Positions 1 to 5,463 of a stretch of 5,463 bases of DNA are shown piece by piece. Each line of letters opens with the position of its first letter. Positions within the stretch are counted from its first letter, which is position 1. A program made the translations under genes and the position numbers. The stretch comes from Pseudomonadota bacterium (GTDB lineage: Bacteria; Pseudomonadota; Alphaproteobacteria; Rhizobiales; Xanthobacteraceae). The notes under the pieces are model-generated. The model saw only the letters and a list, made by a program, of their open reading frames with translations. It made no database searches and was not told where the DNA came from. The stretch spans positions 1-5,463 of the forward strand of contig JAEYTQ010000669.1 in NCBI GenBank assembly GCA_023433965.1, given 5' to 3'.

Positions 1-1069
1 TGGCATCGGAGCGCGGCGGCAGTCCGGCCATCCTGCGCAACACCGGCACGATCATGTCGTGGAAGGTGAACATCGCCGAGGTCGGAAAGCCCGGCAGGAT
101 CACCACCGGCTTGCCGTCGCACACCGCAAGGCACAGCGGCTTGCCGGGCTTGAGCGCCACGCCATGCGCAATGATGCCGGGAGCGCCGAGCCGGCCGATG
201 ATGCGATGGGAGAGATCGCCCGCGCCTTTCGAGGTGCCGCCCGACAGCACCAGCATGTCGGCGTCCGCAAGCGCGACGCGCATGGCTGCTTCGAGCCTGG
301 CTTCATCGTCGGGAACAGCGCCGAGGAAGACGGCCTCGCCGCCATTCTCGTCGATGGCGGCCGCGACGATGGCGCCGTTGGTGTCGTAGATCTCGGCTGG
401 CCCGAGCGGCTGGCCGGGCTGGACCAGCTCGTCGCCGGTGGAGATCACGGCGACGCGCGGCTTGCGCGCGACGCTCACCTCGGCAGTGCCGCAAGCGGAC
501 AGCATGCCGATCTCGCGCGAGCCGATGATGGTGCCGGCGCGCAGCAGCGCCTCACCGCGCGCGATGTCGGATCCGGCATAGGAGACGAATTGCCCCGGTG
601 AAACGGCGCGACGAACCTCGATCGCTTCCACGCCGGCCGGCTGCGTGTGCTCGACCATGACGACGGCATCGGCGCCGCGCGGCAGCGGACCGCCGGTGGC
701 GATCGGCGTCGCAGTCCCGCCCGCCACTTGCAAGCTCGGTGCCGTACCGCAATGGATGGTCTCGCCGTTCAGCGTCAGGCGAACGGGCCGGCCTTCGCCC
801 GCCGCCGCGAGGTCGGCGGAACGCACGGCGAAACCGTCGACGTTGGAGCGGTCGAACGGCGGCACGTCGATCGGTGCGGTGATGTCTTCTGCGAGCGCAG
901 CGCCCCGCGCAGCATCGAGCTTGCGCGTTTCGCTGCGAAGCGCGCGCGGGAACAAGGCCGCCTCGAAGCGCGCCAGCGCCTCCTCGCGCGAGAGGATCTT
1001 GAGGAACTGCTCCTGTTCGCGCCCGCTGCGGTCTGGTGATCTCGGGATCATCGTCATGCCAGCATCCAT
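1..1069 (-). CDS. moeA: MoeA-family molybdopterin molybdotransferase, C-terminus beyond the left edge
   Basis: MoeA inserts molybdenum (or tungsten) from the oxyanion into adenylylated molybdopterin in the cytoplasm, the last common step of Moco synthesis. The window shows 356 codons with no stop before the left edge. Seen motifs, numbered from the 1069 start: SNVDGFAV near residue 75, PRGADAVVMVE near 130, the MoCF signature ISTGDEL at 209-215, SGGTSKGAGD at 276-285, LKPGKP at 306-311 and LPGFPTS at 325-331. All the usual active-site motifs are therefore present. The reading frame opens at ATG 1069, one base after the stop of the upstream gene. In-frame ATGs at 1057 and 1051 are alternatives, and 1057 has a weak GGA about 7 nt upstream. 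The tight spacing implies co-transcription, perhaps translational coupling. The PPFDRSNVDGFAV block resembles MoeA proteins that carry an extra C-terminal PBP-like domain. Whether this one does cannot be seen. Family assignment is secure; the exact start is not. Confidence 0.93.
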   Translation of the reverse strand, partial: MDAGMTMIPRSPDRSGREQEQFLKILSREEALARFEAALFPRALRSETRKLDAARGAALAEDITAPIDVPPFDRSNVDGFAVRSADLAAAGEGRPVRLTLNGETIHCGTAPSLQVAGGTATPIATGGPLPRGADAVVMVEHTQPAGVEAIEVRRAVSPGQFVSYAGSDIARGEALLRAGTIIGSREIGMLSACGTAEVSVARKPRVAVISTGDELVQPGQPLGPAEIYDTNGAIVAAAIDENGGEAVFLGAVPDDEARLEAAMRVALADADMLVLSGGTSKGAGDLSHRIIGRLGAPGIIAHGVALKPGKPLCLAVCDGKPVVILPGFPTSAMFTFHDMIVPVLRRMAGLPPRSDA

Positions 1070-1070
1070 A

Positions 1071-2177
1071 TCACGCCGGCATCGGATGGGCATCGACCGG
1101 CGTTCCTGCCGCAAATCCCTCGTCACTGGCGGAAACCAGCAGCCATGCGTCGGCACGGGCGATGGCCTGAAGCGGCCATTCTCCCACGGCAAGCGGCACC
1201 CAGGCACGATGTTCCTCCGCCAGCAAAGCGATCTCGGTGATGCCGACAGCGGATGCGATCTTGCGCGCGAGCGGGAGGGACGCGCTCGGGCGCGGCCGAC
1301 GCGCCGACAAGCGGTCGAGGAGCGGCAGCACGAGGGCGAACCAGACCGCAAGCGCGGAATCGGGCGAGCCGGGCAAGGCGACGACGGGAACTTGCCCCAG
1401 CCGACCGACCGCCGCGGTACGACCGGGTTGAAGCGCAAGACCGTGCGCCATCACCTCGCCGCGCTGGGCCAGGGCGGTGATCGCCGCGTCCCGGCGACCG
1501 ACGCCGCTGCCGCCGACCGTCAGAAGGAGATCGCAACGGGACGCATCGAACTCATCGGCAATCGCTGCGTCATCGCGCGCACGGGCTTGACGCGTCTCCA
1601 CGTCCAGTCCCGCAGCGCGCGCGATTCCCGCGATCATATGCATCGTTGCCGTTCCGCCCGGCACGTTGACGATGCGTAGCCGGGGGCGTCTGATGCGAAA
1701 TTCGTCCAAGCCCGCAACGCGTGCGATCAGAAGATCGGCCACACCGATAGGATGGCCCTCCGCGCCGGCCGGCGTGCGCTCCATGATATCGCTGCCAGCG
1801 CGCCGGAGGCCCTGTCCGGGCACGCCCTCGGCCAGCACCTGGGCAAGCGGCCCCGACACTTCCACCGCATCGGCATCGAGCACGCAGTCGCATCCCGCTG
1901 GCATGGCGTCGCCGACCTCGACCCACGACGGTACGTCAGTCAAAGACAGCGGCGCGTAAGCGGACGCACCGACGAGATCATTGGCGGATAGTGCCCAACC
2001 GTCTGCGGCCGCGATGTCGCGTGAAGGATAGGCGGAAAGCAGCGGCTCGCCCGCCGCGATGCAGCCGATCGCATCCGCCAGCGGCACCTCCACCGGCGCG
2101 ACGGGATCGACGCCTCGCAGCAATATGGCAAGCGCGGTGTCGAGCGGCGTCAGCGAAGGCGGCAGGCGCTGGGTCAT
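1071..2177 (-). CDS. Divergent MoeA-like molybdopterin-binding protein with altered active-site motifs
   Basis: A 368-residue protein with MoeA architecture throughout. From the ATG at 2177, AAADGWAL (57-64) matches the MoeA S-x-M/V-DG-[YF]-A block. MPAGCDCVLDADAVE (92-106) matches the P-x-GAD-x-VV-x-x-E block, and LRRAGSDI (124-131) the R-x-x-GxDI block. VGGSGVGRRD (221-230) matches SGG-x-S-x-G-x-x-D. LQPGRTAAVG (249-258) and LPGSPDSAL (268-276) follow. Two key sites differ: the STGDE signature is replaced by NVPGG (171-175), and the lysines of KPGKP are replaced by Q and R. It may therefore bind cofactor without full catalysis, or partner the neighbouring intact MoeA; this is inference. Possible starts are TTG 2213, ATG 2198 and ATG 2177. 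I prefer 2177 because MTQRLPPSLTPLD looks like a normal family N terminus; no start has a strong ribosome site. It lies between tupA and the intact moeA in one probable operon. Confidence 0.88.
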   Translation of the reverse strand: MTQRLPPSLTPLDTALAILLRGVDPVAPVEVPLADAIGCIAAGEPLLSAYPSRDIAAADGWALSANDLVGASAYAPLSLTDVPSWVEVGDAMPAGCDCVLDADAVEVSGPLAQVLAEGVPGQGLRRAGSDIMERTPAGAEGHPIGVADLLIARVAGLDEFRIRRPRLRIVNVPGGTATMHMIAGIARAAGLDVETRQARARDDAAIADEFDASRCDLLLTVGGSGVGRRDAAITALAQRGEVMAHGLALQPGRTAAVGRLGQVPVVALPGSPDSALAVWFALVLPLLDRLSARRPRPSASLPLARKIASAVGITEIALLAEEHRAWVPLAVGEWPLQAIARADAWLLVSASDEGFAAGTPVDAHPMPA

Positions 2178-2231
2178 GCGCCATGATGGACCATGCATCG
2201 TCCGGTTTGGCAACCGCCGGCGATGCCGGCC

Positions 2232-3059
2232 TCAGCCGCCCGACCTGTCCGAATTGGGGAAGAACAGCTGCTGCCCATCGACCTTGTAGCCGGCGATCGC
2301 CGTTTGCCCCTCCGGCGACGTCAGCCAGTCGATGAAGTCCTGCGCGAGGTCCTTCTTCACGTTCGGGAACTTCGCAGGGTTCACCAGCATCACGCCGTAC
2401 TGGTTGAGCAGCCGCCTGTCGCCTTCGACGACGATGTCGAGATCGCCGTGATCCCTGAACGCGATCCAGCTGCCGCGATCCGACAGCACATAGGCGCTTG
2501 CCGCACGCGCAGCCTCGAGTGCCGAGTTCATGCCCTGCTTGGCCTCGCGATACCAGGCGCCCTTGGCGCTCGCGATGTCGATGCCGGCGACGATCCACAG
2601 CGCGAGCTCCGCGGCGTGGGTGCTCGACCGATCGCCGCGCGTCACGAACGGCGCGCCCTTGGCTTCGATCGCCTTCAGCGCCGTGGCGATGTCCTTGCCC
2701 TTGACGCCAGCAGGATCGCTCTTCGGCCCGATCAGCACATAGTCGGTGTACATCACGTCGTAGCGCTTCACGCCGAAGCCGTCGGCGACGAATTTCTCCT
2801 CCTGAGGCCGCGCGTGCATCAGCACGACGTCGACCTCGCCCCGTCGCGCTCCGTCGAGCACTTCGTCGGCGCGCCGGGCGATCACGGTCACCTCGATGCC
2901 GGTCTTGTTGCGGAAGATCGGCAGCAGATGGTCGAGCAGGCCCGACTCCTGCGTCGCGGTCGTCGTGGCAAGGACGATGCTTCGGTCTTCGGCGAACGAC
3001 GTCGCGACGCCCACGACAAGGACGCAGAACAGCGCAAAGGCGACGGAGAGGCGGGCCAT
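2232..3059 (-). CDS. tupA: TupA-like tungstate/molybdate ABC transporter substrate-binding protein
   Basis: A 275-residue periplasmic binding protein that would capture tungstate or molybdate and deliver it to an ABC permease. Residues 1-23 form a signal peptide (MAR, then a hydrophobic run, then SFA before EDRS). TupA-family landmarks are in order: ATTTATQESGLLD (31-43), GEVDVVLMHA (74-83), YTDYVLIGP (104-112), VTRGDRSSTHAAELALW (139-155), WYREAKQGM (169-177) and YVLSDRGSW (190-198). The last three match blocks usual in tungstate-binding TupA proteins. Length is normal for the family. The ATG at 3059 is supported by the signal peptide and a good AGGGGAA ribosome site about 8 nt upstream. It is the first gene of the leftward run, followed by two MoeA homologues. 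No permease or ATPase gene is visible; they may lie beyond the left edge. The family is clear, but preference for tungstate over molybdate cannot be read from the sequence. Confidence 0.88.
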   Translation of the reverse strand: MARLSVAFALFCVLVVGVATSFAEDRSIVLATTTATQESGLLDHLLPIFRNKTGIEVTVIARRADEVLDGARRGEVDVVLMHARPQEEKFVADGFGVKRYDVMYTDYVLIGPKSDPAGVKGKDIATALKAIEAKGAPFVTRGDRSSTHAAELALWIVAGIDIASAKGAWYREAKQGMNSALEAARAASAYVLSDRGSWIAFRDHGDLDIVVEGDRRLLNQYGVMLVNPAKFPNVKKDLAQDFIDWLTSPEGQTAIAGYKVDGQQLFFPNSDRSGG

Positions 3060-3066
3060 GATCGAG

Positions 3067-3073
3067 TTCCCCT
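3067..3073 (-). promoter_or_regulatory. Ribosome binding site of the tupA-like gene
   Basis: On the minus strand AGGGGAA ends 7 nt before the ATG at 3059. It is a good Shine-Dalgarno match at normal spacing and fixes the start of the tupA-like gene. Confidence 0.7.
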
Positions 3074-3083
3074 GGCTAAGACG

Positions 3084-3095
3084 TCATCATGATGA
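3084..3095. repeat. Perfect 12-bp palindrome, possible operator
   Basis: TCATCATGATGA equals its own reverse complement. It lies 25 bp upstream of the tupA-like start codon and about 10 bp upstream of its ribosome site, a position suited to a repressor site or to the 5' leader. Function is inferred only from symmetry and place. Confidence 0.35.
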
Positions 3096-3129
3096 TCGAT
3101 TGCGCCGCACTCGTGACGCGCTTTGCGCT

Positions 3130-3144
3130 GTTTACCCGGGAAAC
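3130..3144. repeat. Interrupted palindrome GTTT-a-CCCGGG-AAAC, possible operator
   Basis: Arms GTTT/AAAC and CCC/GGG pair with a single unpaired A on one side. The site is 70 bp upstream of the tupA-like start, about where its promoter core could be. Symmetry is seen directly; a role as binding site is inference. Confidence 0.3.
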
Positions 3145-3257
3145 TTCGGCAATGAGCAGCTTTGCGATCGTTCACCAAAGCGGTAATCGCGTGCGCAGAC
3201 GTGTTGCAAAGCAGCGAGATGATCGGGCATGGTCGCCGCGGACCAAAATCTGAAATG

Positions 3258-3327
3258 CAGAATTCCACCTGCGTCGGACGTCAAAAAGAAGCAAGAATTT
3301 GCATAGGAATGCAGGATGGAATTCCTG
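3258..3327 (+). repeat. Long imperfect inverted repeat spanning the start codon of the HTH-PBP regulator gene
   Basis: The left arm CAGAATTCCACCTGC (3258-3272) is complementary to the right arm GCAGGATGGAATTCCTG (3311-3327). It gives 15 base pairs interrupted by two single-base bulges, with a 38-nt loop. The right arm includes the ATG at 3316-3318, so in a transcript covering both arms the start codon would be paired. The likely Shine-Dalgarno AGGA (3305-3308) sits in the loop next to the stem. AATGCAG followed by AATTCC also occurs twice in the same direction (3254-3265 and 3308-3325). The pairing is seen directly. A control function depends on the unknown transcription start. Confidence 0.5.
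3305..3308 (+). promoter_or_regulatory. Ribosome binding site of the HTH-PBP regulator gene
   Basis: AGGA ends 7 nt before the ATG at 3316. It is a moderate Shine-Dalgarno match at good spacing. A second AGG (3313-3315) is too close to the ATG to serve. The site abuts the inverted repeat described at 3258-3327. Confidence 0.5.
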
Positions 3328-4209
3328 ACGACCAGCGAAGCTGCCGATTATCTTCGGCTCGGCGAACGCAAGCTTTACGAGCTCGTGACCACCGGTGCGA
3401 TCCCCTGCAGCAAGGTGACCGGAAAATGGCTCTTCCCGCGGCACGAGCTCGATCTCTGGGTCCTGTCGGGCCTCGCGCGTCCCGCCGGCATGCTGATCGC
3501 CGAGCCGCCACCGGTCGTCGGGGGCAGCCAGGACGAATTGCTGGATTGGAGCCTGCGCGAATCCGGCTCAGGGCTCGGATCGATGAGCGAGGGCAGCGCG
3601 CGCGGGCTCGAGCGCCTGCAGCGGAACGAGGTGATGGCGGCGGCGGTGCACTTTCACGCCCTGGACGCCTCCGACAATCTCGCCAGCGATGCCAGCGTCG
3701 AAACGTTGCGGGCAGCTCCCGACCTGCATGATGCGGTGCTGGTCGCCTTCGTGCGGCGCGAAGAGGGGCTGGTGCTGCCGCAGGGCAATCCCAGGCGCCT
3801 GCACTGCCTGACCGACGTGATCGCAACGGGTGCCCGGATGGCGATGCGGCAACAGGGCACGGGCGCGCAGATGCTGCTCGACGTGCTCCTGAAGCGCGCG
3901 GGGGCCTCGATGCGGGATCTGCGTCGCATCGAGACGCCGGCGCTGACCGGTCCGGACCTTGCCGAGATCGTCCGCGCCGGCCAGGCCGATTGCGGGATCG
4001 CGACGCGCGCCGCGGCGCGCTCGGCCGGGCTCGATTTCGTGCCGCTCGCCTGGGAGAACCTCGATCTCGCGATGCGGCAGCGCAGCTATTTTCGCCCCGC
4101 CATGCAGGCCTTGCTCCGCTTCCTGACCGAACGGCGGCTGGGCCAGCGCGCCGAGGAACTCACCGGCTACGATCCCTCGCCCGCAGGACTGATCCGCTAC
4201 GCGGCCTGA
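3316..4209 (+). CDS. Helix-turn-helix regulator with C-terminal PBP-like ligand-binding domain
   Basis: A 297-residue cytoplasmic protein; no signal peptide or membrane segment is seen. Residues 2-50 are an excisionase/MerR-type HTH (HTH_17 type): LTTSEAADYLRLGERKLYEL, the turn with GAIPCSKVTGKWLFP, then RHELDLWV. After a proline-rich linker (55-68), residues 72-295 resemble the PBP-like domain (Pfam PBP_like) found fused to HTH or MoeA domains in molybdopterin/oxyanion loci. Typical blocks are GSARGLERLQRNEVMAAAVHFH (from 93), the R-x-x-GTGAQMLLD block (178-189), and AEIVRAGQADCGIATRAAA (216-234). A one-component sensor that reads a small ligand and controls transcription is the simplest reading. 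It is divergent from the tupA-moeA operon, so that operon is the likely target and an oxyanion or cofactor species the likely ligand. Both are inference. The start at ATG 3316 has AGGA upstream and begins directly at the HTH. Domain layout is confident; ligand and targets are unknown. Confidence 0.85.
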   Translation: MEFLTTSEAADYLRLGERKLYELVTTGAIPCSKVTGKWLFPRHELDLWVLSGLARPAGMLIAEPPPVVGGSQDELLDWSLRESGSGLGSMSEGSARGLERLQRNEVMAAAVHFHALDASDNLASDASVETLRAAPDLHDAVLVAFVRREEGLVLPQGNPRRLHCLTDVIATGARMAMRQQGTGAQMLLDVLLKRAGASMRDLRRIETPALTGPDLAEIVRAGQADCGIATRAAARSAGLDFVPLAWENLDLAMRQRSYFRPAMQALLRFLTERRLGQRAEELTGYDPSPAGLIRYAA

Positions 4210-4309
4210 CGTTGACGCCCGCCCCCGAATAGTTGCAAAAGAAACCAATTCAGCCGGGGGCACACCCGGACGCAACACCGGCCACCGCGCCGGCTCAGGG
4301 AGGAGCAAC
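4210..4309 (+). promoter_or_regulatory. Leader region upstream of the LivK-like gene
   Basis: A 100-nt gap separates the regulator stop from the next start. It opens with a short A-rich stretch (about 4230-4250). Two small hairpins follow: CCGGG/CCCGG (4254-4258 with 4265-4269) and CCGGC/GCCGG (4278-4282 with 4289-4293). Neither has a following T-run, so they are not standard intrinsic terminators. They could be leader structure or chance in GC-rich DNA. I could not assign a promoter with confidence. Confidence 0.35.
4297..4305 (+). promoter_or_regulatory. Strong ribosome binding site of the LivK-like gene
   Basis: AGGGAGGAG lies 4 nt before the GTG at 4310. It is a near-ideal Shine-Dalgarno sequence that supports the non-ATG start and suggests high expression of the binding protein. 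Confidence 0.8.
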
Positions 4310-5463
4310 GTGAATCCAACCAGATTTGGACTGCCGGTCGCGGCTGCGTTGGCGGCGGCACTATTTCCGGCGACGGCGTCGGCACAGCTTTCCGACGAGG
4401 TCGTCAAGATCGGCGTGCTCACCGACATGAACGGTCCGGCCTCGGCGCCGACCGGTCAGGGCTCGGTGACGGCGGCGCAGATGGCGATCGACGATTTCGG
4501 CGGCACCGTGCTCGGCAAGCCGATCAGCGTCGTGATCGGCGACCACCAGCTCAAGGCCGACATCGGCGCCTCGCTGGCGCGGCGCTGGTTCGACGTCGAG
4601 CAGGTCGACCTGATCGTCGACGTTCCGGTCTCGGCCGTGGGGCTCGCGGTGCAGAACATCGCCAACGAGAAGAAGCGGCTGTTCATCACCCACTCCACCG
4701 GCACCGCCGATTTCCACGGCAAGTTCTGCTCGCCTTACGCGATCCAATGGGTGTTCGACACCCGCGCGCTCGCGGTCGGCACTGCGGATGCGGTGGTCAA
4801 GCGCGGCGGCGACAGCTGGTTCTTCATCACCGACGACTACGCCTTCGGCCATTCGCTGGAGCGCGACGCCTCTGCCGTCGTCACCGCCAGCGGCGGCAAG
4901 GTGCTGGGTTCGGTGCGACCGCCGCTGGCCACCCCGGATCTCTCCTCCTTCGTGCTGCAGGCACAGGCCTCCAAGGCCAAGATCATCGGCATTGCCGCCG
5001 GCCCTCCCAACAACATGAACGAGATCAAGACCGGCGCCGAGTTCGGCGTGTTCAAGGGCGGCCAGCAGATGGCGGCGCTGCTCGCGCTGATCACCGACAT
5101 CCACGGCCTCGGGCTTCAGGCCGCGCAGGGCCTGCTCCTGACCACCTCGTTCTACTGGGACATGGACGACAAGACCCGCGAATGGTCGAAGCGCTATTTC
5201 GCCAAGATGAACAAGATGCCGTCGATGTGGCAGGCCGGCGTCTATTCCAGCGTGATGCACTACCTCAACGCCATCAAGGAGACCGGCACCGACGATCCGC
5301 TCAAGGTCGCAGCCAAGATGCGCGAGAAGCCGATCGAGGACTTCTTCTCCCGCAACGGCAAGCTGCGCGAGGACAATCTGATGGTGCACGACCTCTGGCT
5401 GGTGCAGGTGAAGACGCCGGAGGAGAGCAAATATCCGTGGGACTATTACAAGATCCTCACGAC
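4310..5463 (+). CDS. LivK-like type I periplasmic substrate-binding protein, C-terminus beyond the right edge
   Basis: 384 codons are visible with no stop. The protein is a Leu/Ile/Val-binding-protein family (Peripla_BP_6) receptor that would deliver a small organic solute to a Liv-type ABC transporter. Residues 1-25 form a signal peptide (MNPTRFGLPVAA, alanine-rich core, cleavage after TASA before QLSDEV). VVKIGVLTDMNGPAS (31-45) is the usual first strand and ligand loop. GQGSVTAAQMAIDDFGG (49-65) is the first helix, and FFITDDYAFGHSLERDA (171-187) is the interdomain segment typical of the family. WQAGVYSSVMHYLNAIK (307-323) is the late helix. Family members run to about 400 residues, so only a short tail is missing. 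The GTG at 4310 is fixed by the signal peptide and AGGGAGGAG upstream. The true ligand cannot be read; many paralogues of this family bind amino acids, amides or aromatic acids. Permease and ATPase genes may follow to the right. Confidence 0.92.
   Translation, partial: MNPTRFGLPVAAALAAALFPATASAQLSDEVVKIGVLTDMNGPASAPTGQGSVTAAQMAIDDFGGTVLGKPISVVIGDHQLKADIGASLARRWFDVEQVDLIVDVPVSAVGLAVQNIANEKKRLFITHSTGTADFHGKFCSPYAIQWVFDTRALAVGTADAVVKRGGDSWFFITDDYAFGHSLERDASAVVTASGGKVLGSVRPPLATPDLSSFVLQAQASKAKIIGIAAGPPNNMNEIKTGAEFGVFKGGQQMAALLALITDIHGLGLQAAQGLLLTTSFYWDMDDKTREWSKRYFAKMNKMPSMWQAGVYSSVMHYLNAIKETGTDDPLKVAAKMREKPIEDFFSRNGKLREDNLMVHDLWLVQVKTPEESKYPWDYYKILT

Larger units (their letters stand above)
3060..3315. 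promoter_or_regulatory. Divergent promoter/operator region between the tupA-moeA operon and the HTH-PBP regulator
   Basis: This is a 256-bp gap with no convincing gene, lying between two divergently read start codons, so both promoters should be here. It is less GC-rich than the flanking genes. It contains a perfect 12-bp palindrome TCATCATGATGA at 3084-3095, and an interrupted palindrome GTTT-a-CCCGGG-AAAC at 3130-3144. GCGC-TTT-GCGC lies at 3118-3128, and the heptamer GCTTTGC occurs at 3120 and 3159 with an inverted copy at 3206-3212. A long inverted repeat sits at the right end. I could not identify convincing -35/-10 pairs. No match to the Escherichia coli ModE operator (TATATA-type half sites) was seen. 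Confidence 0.6.

Noticed and set aside
645..1679. Long plus-strand open frame across both MoeA genes
   Set aside because: Low-complexity, arginine/alanine-rich translation with no family resemblance; it is antisense to two well-supported MoeA genes and spans their junction.
1071..2213. Degenerate MoeA as a pseudogene
   Set aside because: The frame is uninterrupted over 368 or more codons with normal codon bias, and most MoeA blocks are present. Changes are confined to specific motifs, which fits a functional divergent paralogue better than decay.
2193..3092. Plus-strand open frame of 299 codons opposite the tupA-like gene
   Set aside because: It mirrors the tupA-like coding frame, as expected in GC-rich DNA. 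The minus strand has the signal peptide, ribosome site and family motifs.
3060..3315. ModE-type or molybdenum-cofactor riboswitch-like element
   Set aside because: No TATATA-type ModE half sites were found, and I could not recognise a conserved Moco riboswitch fold by eye.
4254..4293. Two GC hairpins as a rho-independent terminator after the regulator
   Set aside because: Stems are only 5 bp, no T-run follows, and they sit directly before a strong ribosome site; kept only as a leader note.
3568..4428. Minus-strand open frame opposite the HTH-PBP regulator
   Set aside because: Antisense shadow that also runs across the LivK-like leader and signal peptide; no recognisable domain.
4361..5389. 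Minus-strand open frame of 342 codons opposite the LivK-like gene
   Set aside because: Translation is rich in H, D, V, R and G, typical of an antisense shadow. The plus-strand frame has clear binding-protein motifs, a signal peptide and a strong ribosome site.

Overview
This is a GC-rich window with strong codon-position bias. Gene style and protein families suggest an alphaproteobacterium, probably of the Bradyrhizobium/Rhodopseudomonas type. That placement is inference from family resemblance and cannot be proven from the window. No RNA genes, insertion sequences, CRISPR arrays or phage genes were seen.

Positions 1 to about 3059, minus strand, hold a compact run of three genes read right to left. 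First is a secreted TupA-like oxyanion (tungstate/molybdate) binding protein (3059..2232). Next is a divergent MoeA-like molybdopterin-binding protein with altered active-site motifs (about 2177..1071). Last is a second MoeA homologue with intact motifs (1069..1), which runs off the left edge. The gaps are short (54 or 18 nt depending on the start chosen, then 1 nt), so the three are probably one operon. The theme is capture of a group-6 oxyanion and its insertion into the pterin cofactor.

Positions 3060..3315 are a 256-bp divergent intergenic region. It contains several palindromes and a long imperfect inverted repeat that overlaps the start codon of the next gene.

Positions 3316..4209, plus strand, encode a one-component regulator-like protein. 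It has an excisionase/MerR-type helix-turn-helix at the N terminus and a PBP-like ligand-binding domain of the kind found in molybdopterin/oxyanion loci. Its divergent position makes it the natural candidate regulator of the tupA-moeA operon.

From 4310 to the right edge, plus strand, lies the nearly complete gene of a branched-chain-amino-acid type (LivK-like, type I) periplasmic binding protein. It has a strong ribosome binding site and a GTG start. It looks like the first gene of a separate ABC transporter operon and has no evident link to the metal-cofactor genes.

The points most worth a second look are the pairing of an intact and a degenerate MoeA, the HTH-PBP regulator next to them, and the start-codon-occluding inverted repeat in front of that regulator.
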